Positions 1 to 5,648 of a DNA stretch of 6,107 nt are shown here, piece after piece (within the stretch, counting starts at the first letter, position 1; each line of letters opens with the position of its first letter). Location: contig JALOSH010000270.1 in the NCBI GenBank assembly GCA_025458545.1, positions 1-6,107 of the forward strand, read 5' to 3'. Below the pieces are notes generated by a model. It had not been told where the DNA came from. It was given only the letters and a program-made list of their open reading frames with translations, and made no database searches. The stretch comes from Hydrogenophaga sp. GTDB lineage: Bacteria; Pseudomonadota; Gammaproteobacteria; Burkholderiales; Burkholderiaceae. A program made the position numbers and the translations under genes.

Positions 1-768
1 GGCGATGTCATCCTTGACGTCCAAAACATCAGCCTGCGCTTCGGCGGGGTGAAGGCGCTGACCGACATTTCCTTCAACGTGAAGGAACACGAAGTGCGCG
101 CCATCATCGGGCCCAACGGCGCGGGCAAGAGCTCCATGCTCAACTGCATCAACGGCGTCTACCAGCCACAGGAAGGTTCCATCAACTTCCGCGGCAAGAC
201 CTTCAAGCACATGAACAGCCGCCAGGTGGCCGAGATGGGCATCGCGCGCACCTTCCAGAACCTGGCGCTGTTCAAGGGCATGAGCGTGATCGACAACATC
301 ATGACCGGCCGCAACCTGCGCATCAAAAGCAACCTGTTCCTGCAGGCGCTGCGCATCGGGCCGGCCCAGAAAGAAGAAGAAGAGCACCGCGAATTCGTCG
401 AACAGATCATCGACTTCCTGGAAATCCAGGCTTTCCGCAAGACACCGGTGGGCACCCTGCCCTATGGCCTGCAAAAGCGGGTCGACCTGGGCCGCGCTCT
501 GGCGATGGAACCCAAGGTGCTGCTGCTGGACGAGCCGATGGCCGGCATGAACATGGAAGAGAAGCAGGACATGAGCCGCTTCATCCTGGACGTGAACGAC
601 GAGTTCGGCACCACCATCGTGCTGATCGAGCACGACATGGGTGTGGTGATGGACATCTCCGACCGCGTGGTGGTGCTCGACTACGGCAAGAAGATCGGCG
701 ACGGCACGCCCGATGAGGTGCGGAGCAACGAGGAAGTCATCAGCGCGTACCTCGGCACGAGTCATTGA
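1..768 (+). CDS. livG: LivG-type ABC transporter ATP-binding protein (5' end outside window)
   Basis: This is one of the two cytoplasmic ATPase subunits of a Liv-type (HAAT family) importer. It hydrolyses ATP to drive substrate passage through LivH-LivM. The reading frame is open from base 1, and the family hallmark LRFGGVKAL lies at visible residues 12-20. The true start is therefore a few codons upstream, and the GTG at base 49 is internal. Counting from base 1, Walker A GPNGAGKS is at residues 37-44, the Q-loop glutamine (RTFQN) at 86, and the signature loop at 153-158. The signature reads LPYGLQ instead of LSGGQ; E. coli LivG is similarly degenerate (LAYGDQ). Walker B VLLLDEP is at 173-179 and the switch histidine (IEHDM) at 211. 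The 255 visible residues match the usual LivG length of about 255. The C-terminal end ISAYLG is also typical. The stop lies 16 bases before livH. The subfamily call is firm; the substrate is unknown. Confidence 0.95.
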   Translation, partial: GDVILDVQNISLRFGGVKALTDISFNVKEHEVRAIIGPNGAGKSSMLNCINGVYQPQEGSINFRGKTFKHMNSRQVAEMGIARTFQNLALFKGMSVIDNIMTGRNLRIKSNLFLQALRIGPAQKEEEEHREFVEQIIDFLEIQAFRKTPVGTLPYGLQKRVDLGRALAMEPKVLLLDEPMAGMNMEEKQDMSRFILDVNDEFGTTIVLIEHDMGVVMDISDRVVVLDYGKKIGDGTPDEVRSNEEVISAYLGTSH

Positions 769-772
769 ACAC

Positions 773-776
773 GGAG
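773..776 (+). promoter_or_regulatory. ribosome binding site for livH
   Basis: GGAG lies 8 bases before the ATG at 785. It favours that start over the longer in-frame option at 713, which would overlap the end of livG by 56 bases and add 24 residues unlike a LivH N-terminus. Confidence 0.75.
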
Positions 777-784
777 TCATCAAG

Positions 785-1714
785 ATGGGTTTCTTCATTG
801 AAGCATTGATCGGCGGCCTGATGGCCGGCATGCTCTATTCGCTGGTCGCGCTCGGCTTTGTGCTGATTTACAAGGCCTCAGGCGTGTTCAACTTCGCCCA
901 GGGCGCGATGGTGCTGTTCGCCGCTTTGGCGATGGCCCGCTTCGCCGAATGGATACCGCAGTGGCTGGGGCTGGAGAGCAAACTGCTGGCCAACGTGATC
1001 GCCTTCTTCATCGCGGCCGGGTGCATGTTCATCCTGGCCTGGCTGATCGAGCGGCTGGTGCTGCGCCACCTGGTGAACCAGGAAGGCGTGACCCTGCTCA
1101 TGGCCACGCTGGGCATCACCTACTTCCTCGATGGCCTGGGCCAGACCATCTTCGGCTCAGACATCTACCAGATCGACGTCGGCATGCCCAAAGAGCCGGT
1201 CTTCCTGTTCCAGGACGTGTTCGAAGGCGGTGTGCTGATCAGCCTGGAGGATGTCTACGCCGCGATGGTGGCGGCCCTGCTGGTGATCGTGCTGTCGCTG
1301 TTCTTCCAGAAGACCGGCACCGGTCGGGCGCTGCGCGCGGTGGCCGATGACCACCAGGCGGCGCAGTCGATCGGCATTCCGCTCAACCGCATCTGGGTCA
1401 TTGTGTGGTTCGTGGCCGGCATCACGGCTCTGGTGGCCGGCATCATCTGGGGCTCCAAGCTGGGCGTGCAGTTCTCGCTGACCACCGTGGCCCTGCGCGC
1501 CCTGCCGGTGATCATCCTGGGCGGCCTCACCTCGGTGCCCGGCGCCATCATCGGCGGCCTGATCATCGGCGTGGGCGAGAAGCTGTCCGAGGTCTACCTC
1601 GGCCCAATGGTGGGCGGCGGCATCGAGATCTGGTTTGCGTATGTGCTGGCGCTGGTGTTCCTGCTGTTCAGGCCACAAGGTCTGTTCGGCGAAAAAATCA
1701 TTGACCGCGTCTAG
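785..1714 (+). CDS. livH: LivH-type ABC transporter permease
   Basis: This is an inner-membrane permease subunit that pairs with LivM to form the translocation path of a Liv-type importer. The protein is 309 residues, the usual LivH size. Its N-terminus runs straight into a hydrophobic segment (about residues 5-28), followed by the family motif VFNFAQGAM (34-42). Further hydrophobic segments lie at roughly 43-57, 70-95, 105-125, 155-175, 200-225, 235-265 and 280-300. The cytoplasmic coupling loop that contacts the ATPase (EAA-like) is GTGRALRAVADDHQAAQSIG at about 177-196. The ILGGLTSVPGAIIGG stretch near the C-terminus is also characteristic. The ATG at 785 was chosen because it has a Shine-Dalgarno sequence and lies just after the livG stop. 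The last codons (IDRV-stop) are copied a second time directly downstream in a 42-bp tandem duplication. This does not alter the protein, because the first stop comes before the second copy. Confidence 0.95.
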   Translation: MGFFIEALIGGLMAGMLYSLVALGFVLIYKASGVFNFAQGAMVLFAALAMARFAEWIPQWLGLESKLLANVIAFFIAAGCMFILAWLIERLVLRHLVNQEGVTLLMATLGITYFLDGLGQTIFGSDIYQIDVGMPKEPVFLFQDVFEGGVLISLEDVYAAMVAALLVIVLSLFFQKTGTGRALRAVADDHQAAQSIGIPLNRIWVIVWFVAGITALVAGIIWGSKLGVQFSLTTVALRALPVIILGGLTSVPGAIIGGLIIGVGEKLSEVYLGPMVGGGIEIWFAYVLALVFLLFRPQGLFGEKIIDRV

Positions 1715-1785
1715 ATATGAAGCACCCCCTGCGCCGCTTCGCTTGACCGCGTCTAGATATGAAGCACCCCCTGCGCCGCTTCGCT
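1701..1785 (+). repeat. perfect 42-bp tandem duplication across the livH stop codon
   Basis: Units 1701-1742 and 1743-1784 are identical, with one further matching base (1743/1785). Each unit starts with the last livH codons (TTGACCGCGTCTAG, including the stop TAG). It continues through a C-rich module, AGCACCCCCTGCGCC and on to CTTCGC. The second copy therefore carries a fragment of the livH 3' end in non-coding DNA. The C-rich part resembles the 5' part of the elements after the binding-protein gene (from 4488) and after livF (from 5529). Identity without any substitution implies a recent event, most simply replication slippage; an assembly artefact is also possible. Confidence 0.95.
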
Positions 1786-1875
1786 CGCCTTGCAGGCCGC
1801 GACATCGCCAGAGGCGATGCCTCTTCGTCCCGTCCAAGCCTGCGCAGGCAGGCTTGGGAGCCGCGGTCCTCAGCC
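1786..1875 (+). other. intergenic segment with two hairpins
   Basis: This part of the livH-livM gap has no convincing gene. It holds two good inverted repeats. One is CATCGCC-AGA-GGCGATG at 1803-1819 (7 bp stem). The other is CCAAGCCTGC, loop GCAG, GCAGGCTTGG at 1834-1857 (10 bp stem, no mismatch). Neither is followed by a T-run, so they are not intrinsic terminators. The segment sits between the C-rich module of the tandem duplication and the two-hairpin element at 1876-1941. The other two gaps have no counterpart to it, so it looks like an insertion into, or a longer version of, the shared intergenic element. Confidence 0.7.
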
Positions 1876-1941
1876 CCCTCTCTCGCCTTCGGCGGGAGGG
1901 GGACGCTCCCTGAGGCCCGGCAGAGCCGGTCCCTCGGGAGC
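1876..1941 (+). repeat. two-hairpin intergenic element, copy 1 (livH-livM gap)
   Basis: The first hairpin (1876-1902) has a 12-bp stem including two G-T wobbles, running from CCC at its foot to a TTC loop at 1888-1890. The second (1905-1941) has outer stem GCTCCC/GGGAGC, a bulged T at 1911, inner stem GAGG/CCTC, an unpaired C and TC, and core CCGGC-AGA-GCCGG. The same plan recurs at 4510-4561 and 5555-5606 with different but still complementary outer stems. No T-run follows. A role in transcript stability or in setting relative expression within the operon is an inference. Confidence 0.85.
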
Positions 1942-1986
1942 CCTGGACAAGACACCGCTCGCCGGAGCCAGTGCCGGTGAACACAT

Positions 1987-1991
1987 AAGGA
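1987..1991 (+). promoter_or_regulatory. ribosome binding site for livM
   Basis: AAGGA lies 8 bases before the ATG at 2000. It selects this start over upstream in-frame codons (the frame is open from 1790), which would translate the intergenic hairpins. Confidence 0.75.
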
Positions 1992-1999
1992 ATCGACAG

Positions 2000-3076
2000 A
2001 TGTTCTATCGTGAAAACGGTCAATTCAAGACCTCCTACCGCACCGATCAGCAGATCTTTCCGATCGCGCAGGACCGCTGGGCCATCCTCACGCTGATCGC
2101 GTTCGCCTTCATCGGCGTGCCGCTGCTGGCCGACGAGTACATGTTCCGCGCCATCCTGATCCCGTTCCTGATCCTGGCGCTGGCCGCCCTGGGCGTGAAC
2201 ATTCTGGTGGGTTACTGCGGCCAGATCTCGCTCGGTTCGGGCGCCTTCATGGCGGTGGGCGCCTACATGGCCTACAACGCCTATGTGCGCATCGACGGCA
2301 TGCCGCTGATCGTGGCGCTGCTGGCTGGCGGCTTCTTTGCCACGCTGGTCGGCATGTTCTTCGGCATCCCGAGCCTGCGGGTGAAGGGCCTGTACCTGGC
2401 GGTGGCCACGCTGGCCGCGCAATTCTTCTGCGACTGGGCCTTCAGCCGCATCAGCTGGTTCACCAACAACAGCACCTCGGGTTCGGTGGCCGTGTCGGGT
2501 CTGGAGGTGATGGGCTGGTCCATCAACACGCCGCACGAAAAGTACCTCTTCTGCCTCGGCTTCCTGGTGGTGTTCGGGTTGCTGGCCAAGAATCTGGTGC
2601 GCTCGGCCATCGGCCGCGAGTGGATGGCGATCCGCGACATGGACGTGGCGGCGGCGGTGATCGGCATCCGTCCGATGTACGCCAAGCTGTCCGCCTTCGC
2701 CGTCAGCTCTTTCATCATCGGCGTGGCCGGTGGGCTCTGGGGCTTCGTACACCTGGGCTCCTGGGAACCGGCGGCCTTCTCCATCGACCGCTCGTTCCAA
2801 CTGCTGTTCATGGTGATCATCGGCGGCATGGGCTCCATCATGGGCAGCTTCTTTGGCGCCGCCTTCATCGTGGTGCTGCCCATCTTCCTGAACCAGTTCA
2901 TGCCCTGGCTAGGTTCGCTGGTGGGCGTGGAGATTTCCACCGCCGCCGTCTCCCACACCGAGTTCATGATCTTCGGCGCACTGATCGTGTGGTTCCTGAT
3001 CGTGGAACCGCATGGCCTGGCCAAACTCTGGAGCATGGCCAAACAAAAGCTGCGGCTCTGGCCCTTCCCGCACTGA
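2000..3076 (+). CDS. livM: LivM-type ABC transporter permease
   Basis: This is the second inner-membrane permease subunit of the Liv-type importer, expected to form a heterodimer with LivH. It has 358 residues. A polar N-terminal tail of about 27 residues precedes the first membrane segments (about 28-43 and 49-70). The diagnostic LivM motif GYCGQISLGSGAFMAVGAY follows at 71-89. The cytoplasmic coupling loop that contacts the ATPases reads IGREWMAIRDMDVAAAVIG at about 205-223. After it come hydrophobic segments including the conserved IIGGMGSIMGSFFGA stretch (about 273-287) and a last membrane segment near 327-340, then a short basic tail. Upstream in-frame start codons back to 1790 exist, but they lie in hairpin-rich intergenic DNA, lack a Shine-Dalgarno sequence and would add residues foreign to the family. 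The 285-base gap to livH is long for subunits of one complex and is filled with repeats. Confidence 0.95.
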   Translation: MFYRENGQFKTSYRTDQQIFPIAQDRWAILTLIAFAFIGVPLLADEYMFRAILIPFLILALAALGVNILVGYCGQISLGSGAFMAVGAYMAYNAYVRIDGMPLIVALLAGGFFATLVGMFFGIPSLRVKGLYLAVATLAAQFFCDWAFSRISWFTNNSTSGSVAVSGLEVMGWSINTPHEKYLFCLGFLVVFGLLAKNLVRSAIGREWMAIRDMDVAAAVIGIRPMYAKLSAFAVSSFIIGVAGGLWGFVHLGSWEPAAFSIDRSFQLLFMVIIGGMGSIMGSFFGAAFIVVLPIFLNQFMPWLGSLVGVEISTAAVSHTEFMIFGALIVWFLIVEPHGLAKLWSMAKQKLRLWPFPH

Positions 3077-3130
3077 CCGTCTGCACCGATATTCCTCACC
3101 CATTTCCCCGTGTGTTCGCCCCTTCCTTTT

Positions 3131-3136
3131 AGGAGA
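3131..3136 (+). promoter_or_regulatory. ribosome binding site for the binding-protein gene
   Basis: AGGAGA, the strongest Shine-Dalgarno sequence in the window, is preceded by a pyrimidine-rich stretch (about 3095-3130) likely to stay unfolded. From AGGAG, the spacing is 4 bases to the ATG at 3140 and 7 bases to the adjacent ATG at 3143, so the second ATG may be the one used. Strong initiation fits a binding protein needed in excess over the membrane subunits. Confidence 0.8.
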
Positions 3137-3139
3137 CAA

Positions 3140-4480
3140 ATGATGAAAGCTCGCAAACTGGTTCTCTCGGTTTCTCTGGCCTGCGCCGCCATTGCAGGCG
3201 CCGTTGTGCCCACCGCCGTCATGGCGCAGGACAAGGTGCAGTTCTTCCCGGTGCTGTCGGGCCGCACCGGGCCGGTCGCGCCCAACGCCACGCCCTGGGC
3301 CAACGGACACAACGACTACATGAAGCTGGTCAATGCCCGCGGTGGCATCAATGGCGTGCAGACGCTGGTGGAAGAGTGTGAAACCGCCTACGCCACCGAC
3401 CGTGGCGTGGAGTGCTACGAACGCCTCAAGGGCAAACACGGCGGCGCCACCGTGTTCCAGCCGCTGTCCACCGGCATCACCTTCGCGCTGACCGAGAAGA
3501 TCCCGAACGACAAGATCCCCATGATCACCTCCGGCTACGGCCGCAGCGACTCGGCCGATGGCGGCGTGTTCAAGTGGAACTTCCCCCTGATCGGCCACTA
3601 CTGGGTGGCTGGCGACACCGTGCTGCAGCACATCGCCAAGACCCAGGGCGGCTGGGACAAGCTCAAGGGCAAGAAGATCGCCGTGGTCTACCACGACAGC
3701 CCGTTCGGCAAAGAGCTGCTGCCCATCGTGCAGGAACGCGCCGCCATGCACGGCTTCACGCTGCAGCTGCTGCCGGTGCCGGCACCGGGCGTGGAGCAAA
3801 AGGCCATCTGGCTGCAGGTGCGCCAGCAGCGGCCCGACTTCGTCGTCATGCAGACCTGGGGCGTGATGACCGCCACCGCCATCAAGGAAGCGGTGGCCAC
3901 CGGCTACCCGCGCGAGAAGATGTTCGGCACCTGGTGGTCGGGTGCTGAACCCGATCTGAAAGACGTGGGCGCCGCGGCCAAAGGTTACAGCGCGGTGATG
4001 ATGCAGCACGGCGCCGAGTTCCAGTCGGCGGTGGTCAAGGAGATCCTGGACAAAGTGCATGCCAAAGGCCAGGGCACCGGTCCGAAGGACGAAGTGGGCA
4101 CGGTGCTGTACATGCGCGGTGTGGTCGGCGCGATGCTCGCTACCGAAGGTGTGCGCGCCGCACAGGAGCGCTTTGGCAAGGGCAAGGTCATGACCGGCGA
4201 ACAGGCCCGCTGGGGTTACGAGAACCTCAACCTGACCCAGGCCAAGCTGGACGCGCTGGGCTTCAAGGGTGTCATGCGCCCGGTGTCGACCAGCTGCCAG
4301 GACCACATGGGTTCGGCCTGGACCCGCGTGCACACCTGGGACGGCAGCAAGTTCGTCTGGGCCTCCGACTGGCTGCAGGCCGACGAACAGATCATCCGTC
4401 CGATGGTCAAGGCCTCTGCCGACCGTTACGCGGCTGAGAAGAAGCTGACCCGCCGCTCGGCGGCGGATTGCCAGTCTTGA
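3140..4480 (+). CDS. LivK-type periplasmic substrate-binding protein
   Basis: This is a periplasmic ligand-binding protein of the type I (Leu/Ile/Val-binding-like) fold that delivers substrate to LivHM. It is 446 residues from 3140 (445 if the ATG at 3143 is used). The N-terminus is a clear Sec signal: basic MMKARK, a hydrophobic core to about residue 23, and likely cleavage after AVMA at residue 29. The mature chain opens with VQFFPVLSGRTGPVAP, matching the first strand and ligand-loop region of this family. C80 and C92 are spaced to form a disulfide in the first lobe, as in E. coli LIV-binding protein. KIAVVYHDSPFGKELLP (about 177-193) is the usual start of the second lobe. It is longer than E. 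coli LivK (about 370) and lacks close resemblance to it, so the ligand may not be an amino acid. Its place between permease and ATPase genes, next to an acyl-CoA ligase, suggests a carboxylate ligand, but this is inference. Confidence 0.93.
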   Translation: MMKARKLVLSVSLACAAIAGAVVPTAVMAQDKVQFFPVLSGRTGPVAPNATPWANGHNDYMKLVNARGGINGVQTLVEECETAYATDRGVECYERLKGKHGGATVFQPLSTGITFALTEKIPNDKIPMITSGYGRSDSADGGVFKWNFPLIGHYWVAGDTVLQHIAKTQGGWDKLKGKKIAVVYHDSPFGKELLPIVQERAAMHGFTLQLLPVPAPGVEQKAIWLQVRQQRPDFVVMQTWGVMTATAIKEAVATGYPREKMFGTWWSGAEPDLKDVGAAAKGYSAVMMQHGAEFQSAVVKEILDKVHAKGQGTGPKDEVGTVLYMRGVVGAMLATEGVRAAQERFGKGKVMTGEQARWGYENLNLTQAKLDALGFKGVMRPVSTSCQDHMGSAWTRVHTWDGSKFVWASDWLQADEQIIRPMVKASADRYAAEKKLTRRSAADCQS

Positions 4481-4487
4481 TCTGAAC

Positions 4488-4561
4488 ACCCCCGCCGCGC
4501 TTCGCGCGACCCCCTCAAGGGGGCGACACCTGCGGCCCGGCAAAGCCGGTTCCGCGGTGTC
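4488..4561 (+). repeat. two-hairpin intergenic element, copy 2 (after binding-protein gene)
   Basis: The element starts 7 bases after the stop. It has a C-rich module with a small CGCG-CTT-CGCG hairpin (4496-4506), then CCCCCT-CA-AGGGGG (4510-4523), then the large hairpin at 4525-4561. The large hairpin has outer stem GACACC/GGTGTC, bulged T at 4531, inner stem GCGG/CCGC and core CCGGC-AAA-GCCGG. Its plan is identical to the copies in the livH-livM gap and after livF, while the stem sequences differ in a paired way. No T-run follows. Stable hairpins just after a binding-protein gene are known to protect upstream mRNA from 3' decay in other ABC operons (the malE-malF REP sequences); a similar role here is inferred. 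Confidence 0.88.
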
Positions 4562-4595
4562 CCTTGATGGGGTTGCCTCTGTCGCGGCGGGTCTC

Positions 4596-4615
4596 GGCGG
4601 CTGACTTCAGCCGCC
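4596..4615 (+). other. hairpin in the gap before livF
   Basis: GGCGGCTGA and TCAGCCGCC form a perfect 9-bp inverted repeat around CT; in RNA, an 8-bp stem with an ACTT loop is more realistic. It is GC-rich but followed by CATCCG rather than a T-run, so it is not a standard terminator. Its last two bases overlap the foot of the next hairpin. Confidence 0.75.
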
Positions 4616-4650
4616 ATCCGAAAGACGGGTTCACCCGGTCTTTCGAATGG
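4614..4650 (+). promoter_or_regulatory. long hairpin directly upstream of the livF ribosome binding site
   Basis: CGAAAGAC (4619-4626) pairs with GTCTTTCG (4638-4645). GGGT (4627-4630) pairs with ACCC (4633-4636), with a bulged G at 4637 and a two-base gap between arms. Past a C-A mismatch, CCAT pairs with ATGG (4647-4650). That makes about 16 base pairs ending only 5 bases before the livF Shine-Dalgarno. The ATG inside its right arm (4647) is in frame with livF but has no ribosome site, so it is probably not used. A role in translation or RNA processing is possible but unproven. Confidence 0.7.
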
Positions 4651-4655
4651 CTCCC

Positions 4656-4660
4656 GAGGA
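4656..4660 (+). promoter_or_regulatory. ribosome binding site for livF
   Basis: GAGGA lies 7 bases before the ATG at 4668. It decides that start over the in-frame ATG at 4647, which would place this site inside the coding region. Confidence 0.75.
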
Positions 4661-4667
4661 ACACACC

Positions 4668-5525
4668 ATGACAACTCCCAACATCGTTCTCAACGTCAAC
4701 GGCATCGAGGTCATCTACAACCACGTAATCCTGGTGCTCAAGGGCGTTTCGCTCAACGTGCCGGAAGGCAAGATCGCGGCCGTGCTGGGCGGCAACGGCG
4801 CGGGCAAGACGACCACGCTGCGCGCGGTGTCCAACTTGCTCAAGGCCGAACGGGGCGAGGTCACCAAGGGCAGCATCGAGCTGCGCGGTGAGCGCATCGA
4901 AAACCTCACGCCCGCCGATCTGGTGAACCGGGGCGTGGTGCAGGTGATGGAAGGCCGCCACTGTTTCGCCCACCTCACCATCGAAGAGAACCTGCTGACC
5001 GGCTCCTACACGCGCAAGGACAAGGCCGAGATCGCGCGCAACCTGGAGAAGGTCTACACCTATTTCCCGCGCCTGAAGACGCGCCGCACCTCGCAGGCGG
5101 CCTACACCTCGGGCGGCGAGCAGCAGATGTGCGCCATCGGCCGCGCACTCATGACCAACCCCAGCGTGATGCTGCTCGACGAGCCATCCATGGGGCTGGC
5201 GCCACAGATCGTGGAAGAGGTGTTCGAGATCGTGAAGGACCTCAACACCAAGGAGAAGGTCACCTTCCTGCTGGCCGAGCAGAACACCAACATGGCCCTG
5301 AAATACGCCGACTACGGCTACATCATGGAGAGCGGCCGCATCGTGATGGACGGTCTGGCCTCGGACCTGCGGAACAACGAAGACGTGAAAGAGTTTTACC
5401 TGGGCATGGGCGGTGGTGAGCGCAAGAGTTTCAAGGATGTGAAGAGCTACAAGCGCAGCGGTGGTGAGCGCAAGAGTTTCAAGGATGTGAAGAGCTACAA
5501 GCGCAGGAAAAGGTGGCTCGCGTAG
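4668..5525 (+). CDS. livF: LivF-type ABC transporter ATP-binding protein with duplicated C-terminal tail
   Basis: This is the second cytoplasmic ATPase of the importer, partner of LivG. It is 285 residues, against about 235-250 for ordinary LivF. Walker A GGNGAGKT is at 41-48. The LivF-type segment MEGRHCFAHLTIEENL is at 94-109, where E. coli has PEGR. The signature TSGGEQQ is at 147-153 (T replaces the usual L), and Walker B VMLLDEPSMGLAP at 167-179. The switch position carries Q205 (LLAEQN) where most ABC ATPases have His, as is usual for LivF. The ATPase fold ends near residue 247. A very basic tail follows, in which a 16-residue unit, GGERKSFKDVKSYKRS, occurs twice in a row (249-264 and 265-280, last residue R in copy two), then KRRKRWLA-like ending residues. 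The doubled unit comes from a perfect 48-bp in-frame duplication. One copy of such a basic tail looks normal for relatives found beside PaaK-like ligases, as far as I recall. The duplication should not harm the catalytic core. Confidence 0.95.
   Translation: MTTPNIVLNVNGIEVIYNHVILVLKGVSLNVPEGKIAAVLGGNGAGKTTTLRAVSNLLKAERGEVTKGSIELRGERIENLTPADLVNRGVVQVMEGRHCFAHLTIEENLLTGSYTRKDKAEIARNLEKVYTYFPRLKTRRTSQAAYTSGGEQQMCAIGRALMTNPSVMLLDEPSMGLAPQIVEEVFEIVKDLNTKEKVTFLLAEQNTNMALKYADYGYIMESGRIVMDGLASDLRNNEDVKEFYLGMGGGERKSFKDVKSYKRSGGERKSFKDVKSYKRRKRWLA
5410..5506 (+). repeat. perfect 48-bp tandem duplication in the livF 3' end
   Basis: Units 5410-5457 and 5458-5505 are identical, with one more matching base at 5458/5506. 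The period is 16 codons, so the frame is kept and the livF product gains 16 residues. There are no substitutions between copies, which implies a very recent origin by slippage or unequal exchange, or an assembly duplication. It is unrelated in sequence to the 42-bp duplication at the livH end. Confidence 0.95.
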
Positions 5526-5530
5526 CGAGC
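5516..5530 (+). other. hairpin spanning the livF stop codon
   Basis: GCTCGC (5516-5521) pairs with GCGAGC (5525-5530) around the loop GTA. The TAG stop at 5523-5525 sits in the loop and first stem base. It leads directly into the C-rich module of element copy 3. No T-run follows. Confidence 0.6.
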
Positions 5531-5606
5531 ACCCCCGCGCCGCCTACGGCGTCACCCCCTCAAGGGGGCAACGCGAGTGGCCCGGCGAAGCCGGTTCCAC
5601 CGCGTT
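5529..5606 (+). repeat. two-hairpin intergenic element, copy 3 (after livF)
   Basis: A C-rich module with hairpin CGCCG-CCTA-CGGCG (5538-5551) is followed by CCCCCT-CA-AGGGGG (5555-5568). The large hairpin at 5570-5606 has outer stem AACGCG/CGCGTT, bulged A at 5576, inner stem GTGG/CCAC and core CCGGC-GAA-GCCGG. The C5/G5 hairpin and the core are nearly identical to copy 2, while the outer stem differs at several positions on both sides so that pairing is retained. The following bases (CTTGGTTCAAG, 5607-5617) could form one more weak stem. There is no T-run. Confidence 0.88.
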
Positions 5607-5648
5607 CTTGGTTCAAGACCCCTCTCTCCACCTTTTGTGGATTTCGAC

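Noticed and set aside
713..784. N-terminal extension of LivH from 713
   Set aside because: It overlaps livG by 56 bases and encodes polar residues unlike LivH. A good ribosome binding site serves the ATG at 785.
1701..1785. CRISPR-like direct repeats
   Set aside because: There are only two head-to-tail units with no spacer between them, so this is a simple tandem duplication.
1635..1980. Short plus-strand open frames through the livH-livM gap with a repeated TASRYEAPPAPLR-like peptide
   Set aside because: The peptide repeat is only the 42-bp DNA duplication read in frame. The frames cover hairpin repeats and have no ribosome binding site.
1943..1999. Promoter upstream of livM (TGGACA as -35)
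   Set aside because: No acceptable -10 sequence lies at the right distance, and the region is GC-rich.
1157..2800. 547-residue open frame on the minus strand
   Set aside because: It runs antisense through livH and livM, is rich in His, Gln, Arg and Glu, and shows no recognisable domain. This is typical of shadow frames in high-GC DNA.
3158..3190. Possible lipoprotein signal at Cys15 of the binding protein
   Set aside because: The residue at -3 to the cysteine is Ser, not Leu/Val/Ile, and the hydrophobic stretch before it is short. A normal Sec cleavage site follows at AVMA (residue 29).
2909..4543. 544-residue open frame on the minus strand
   Set aside because: It is antisense to livM and the binding-protein gene, with low-complexity His/Arg/Gly composition. 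The plus-strand genes have clear family motifs.
4510..4561. Intrinsic terminator after the binding-protein gene
   Set aside because: The hairpins are strong, but no T-run follows this or the other two copies. The downstream genes belong to the same transporter.
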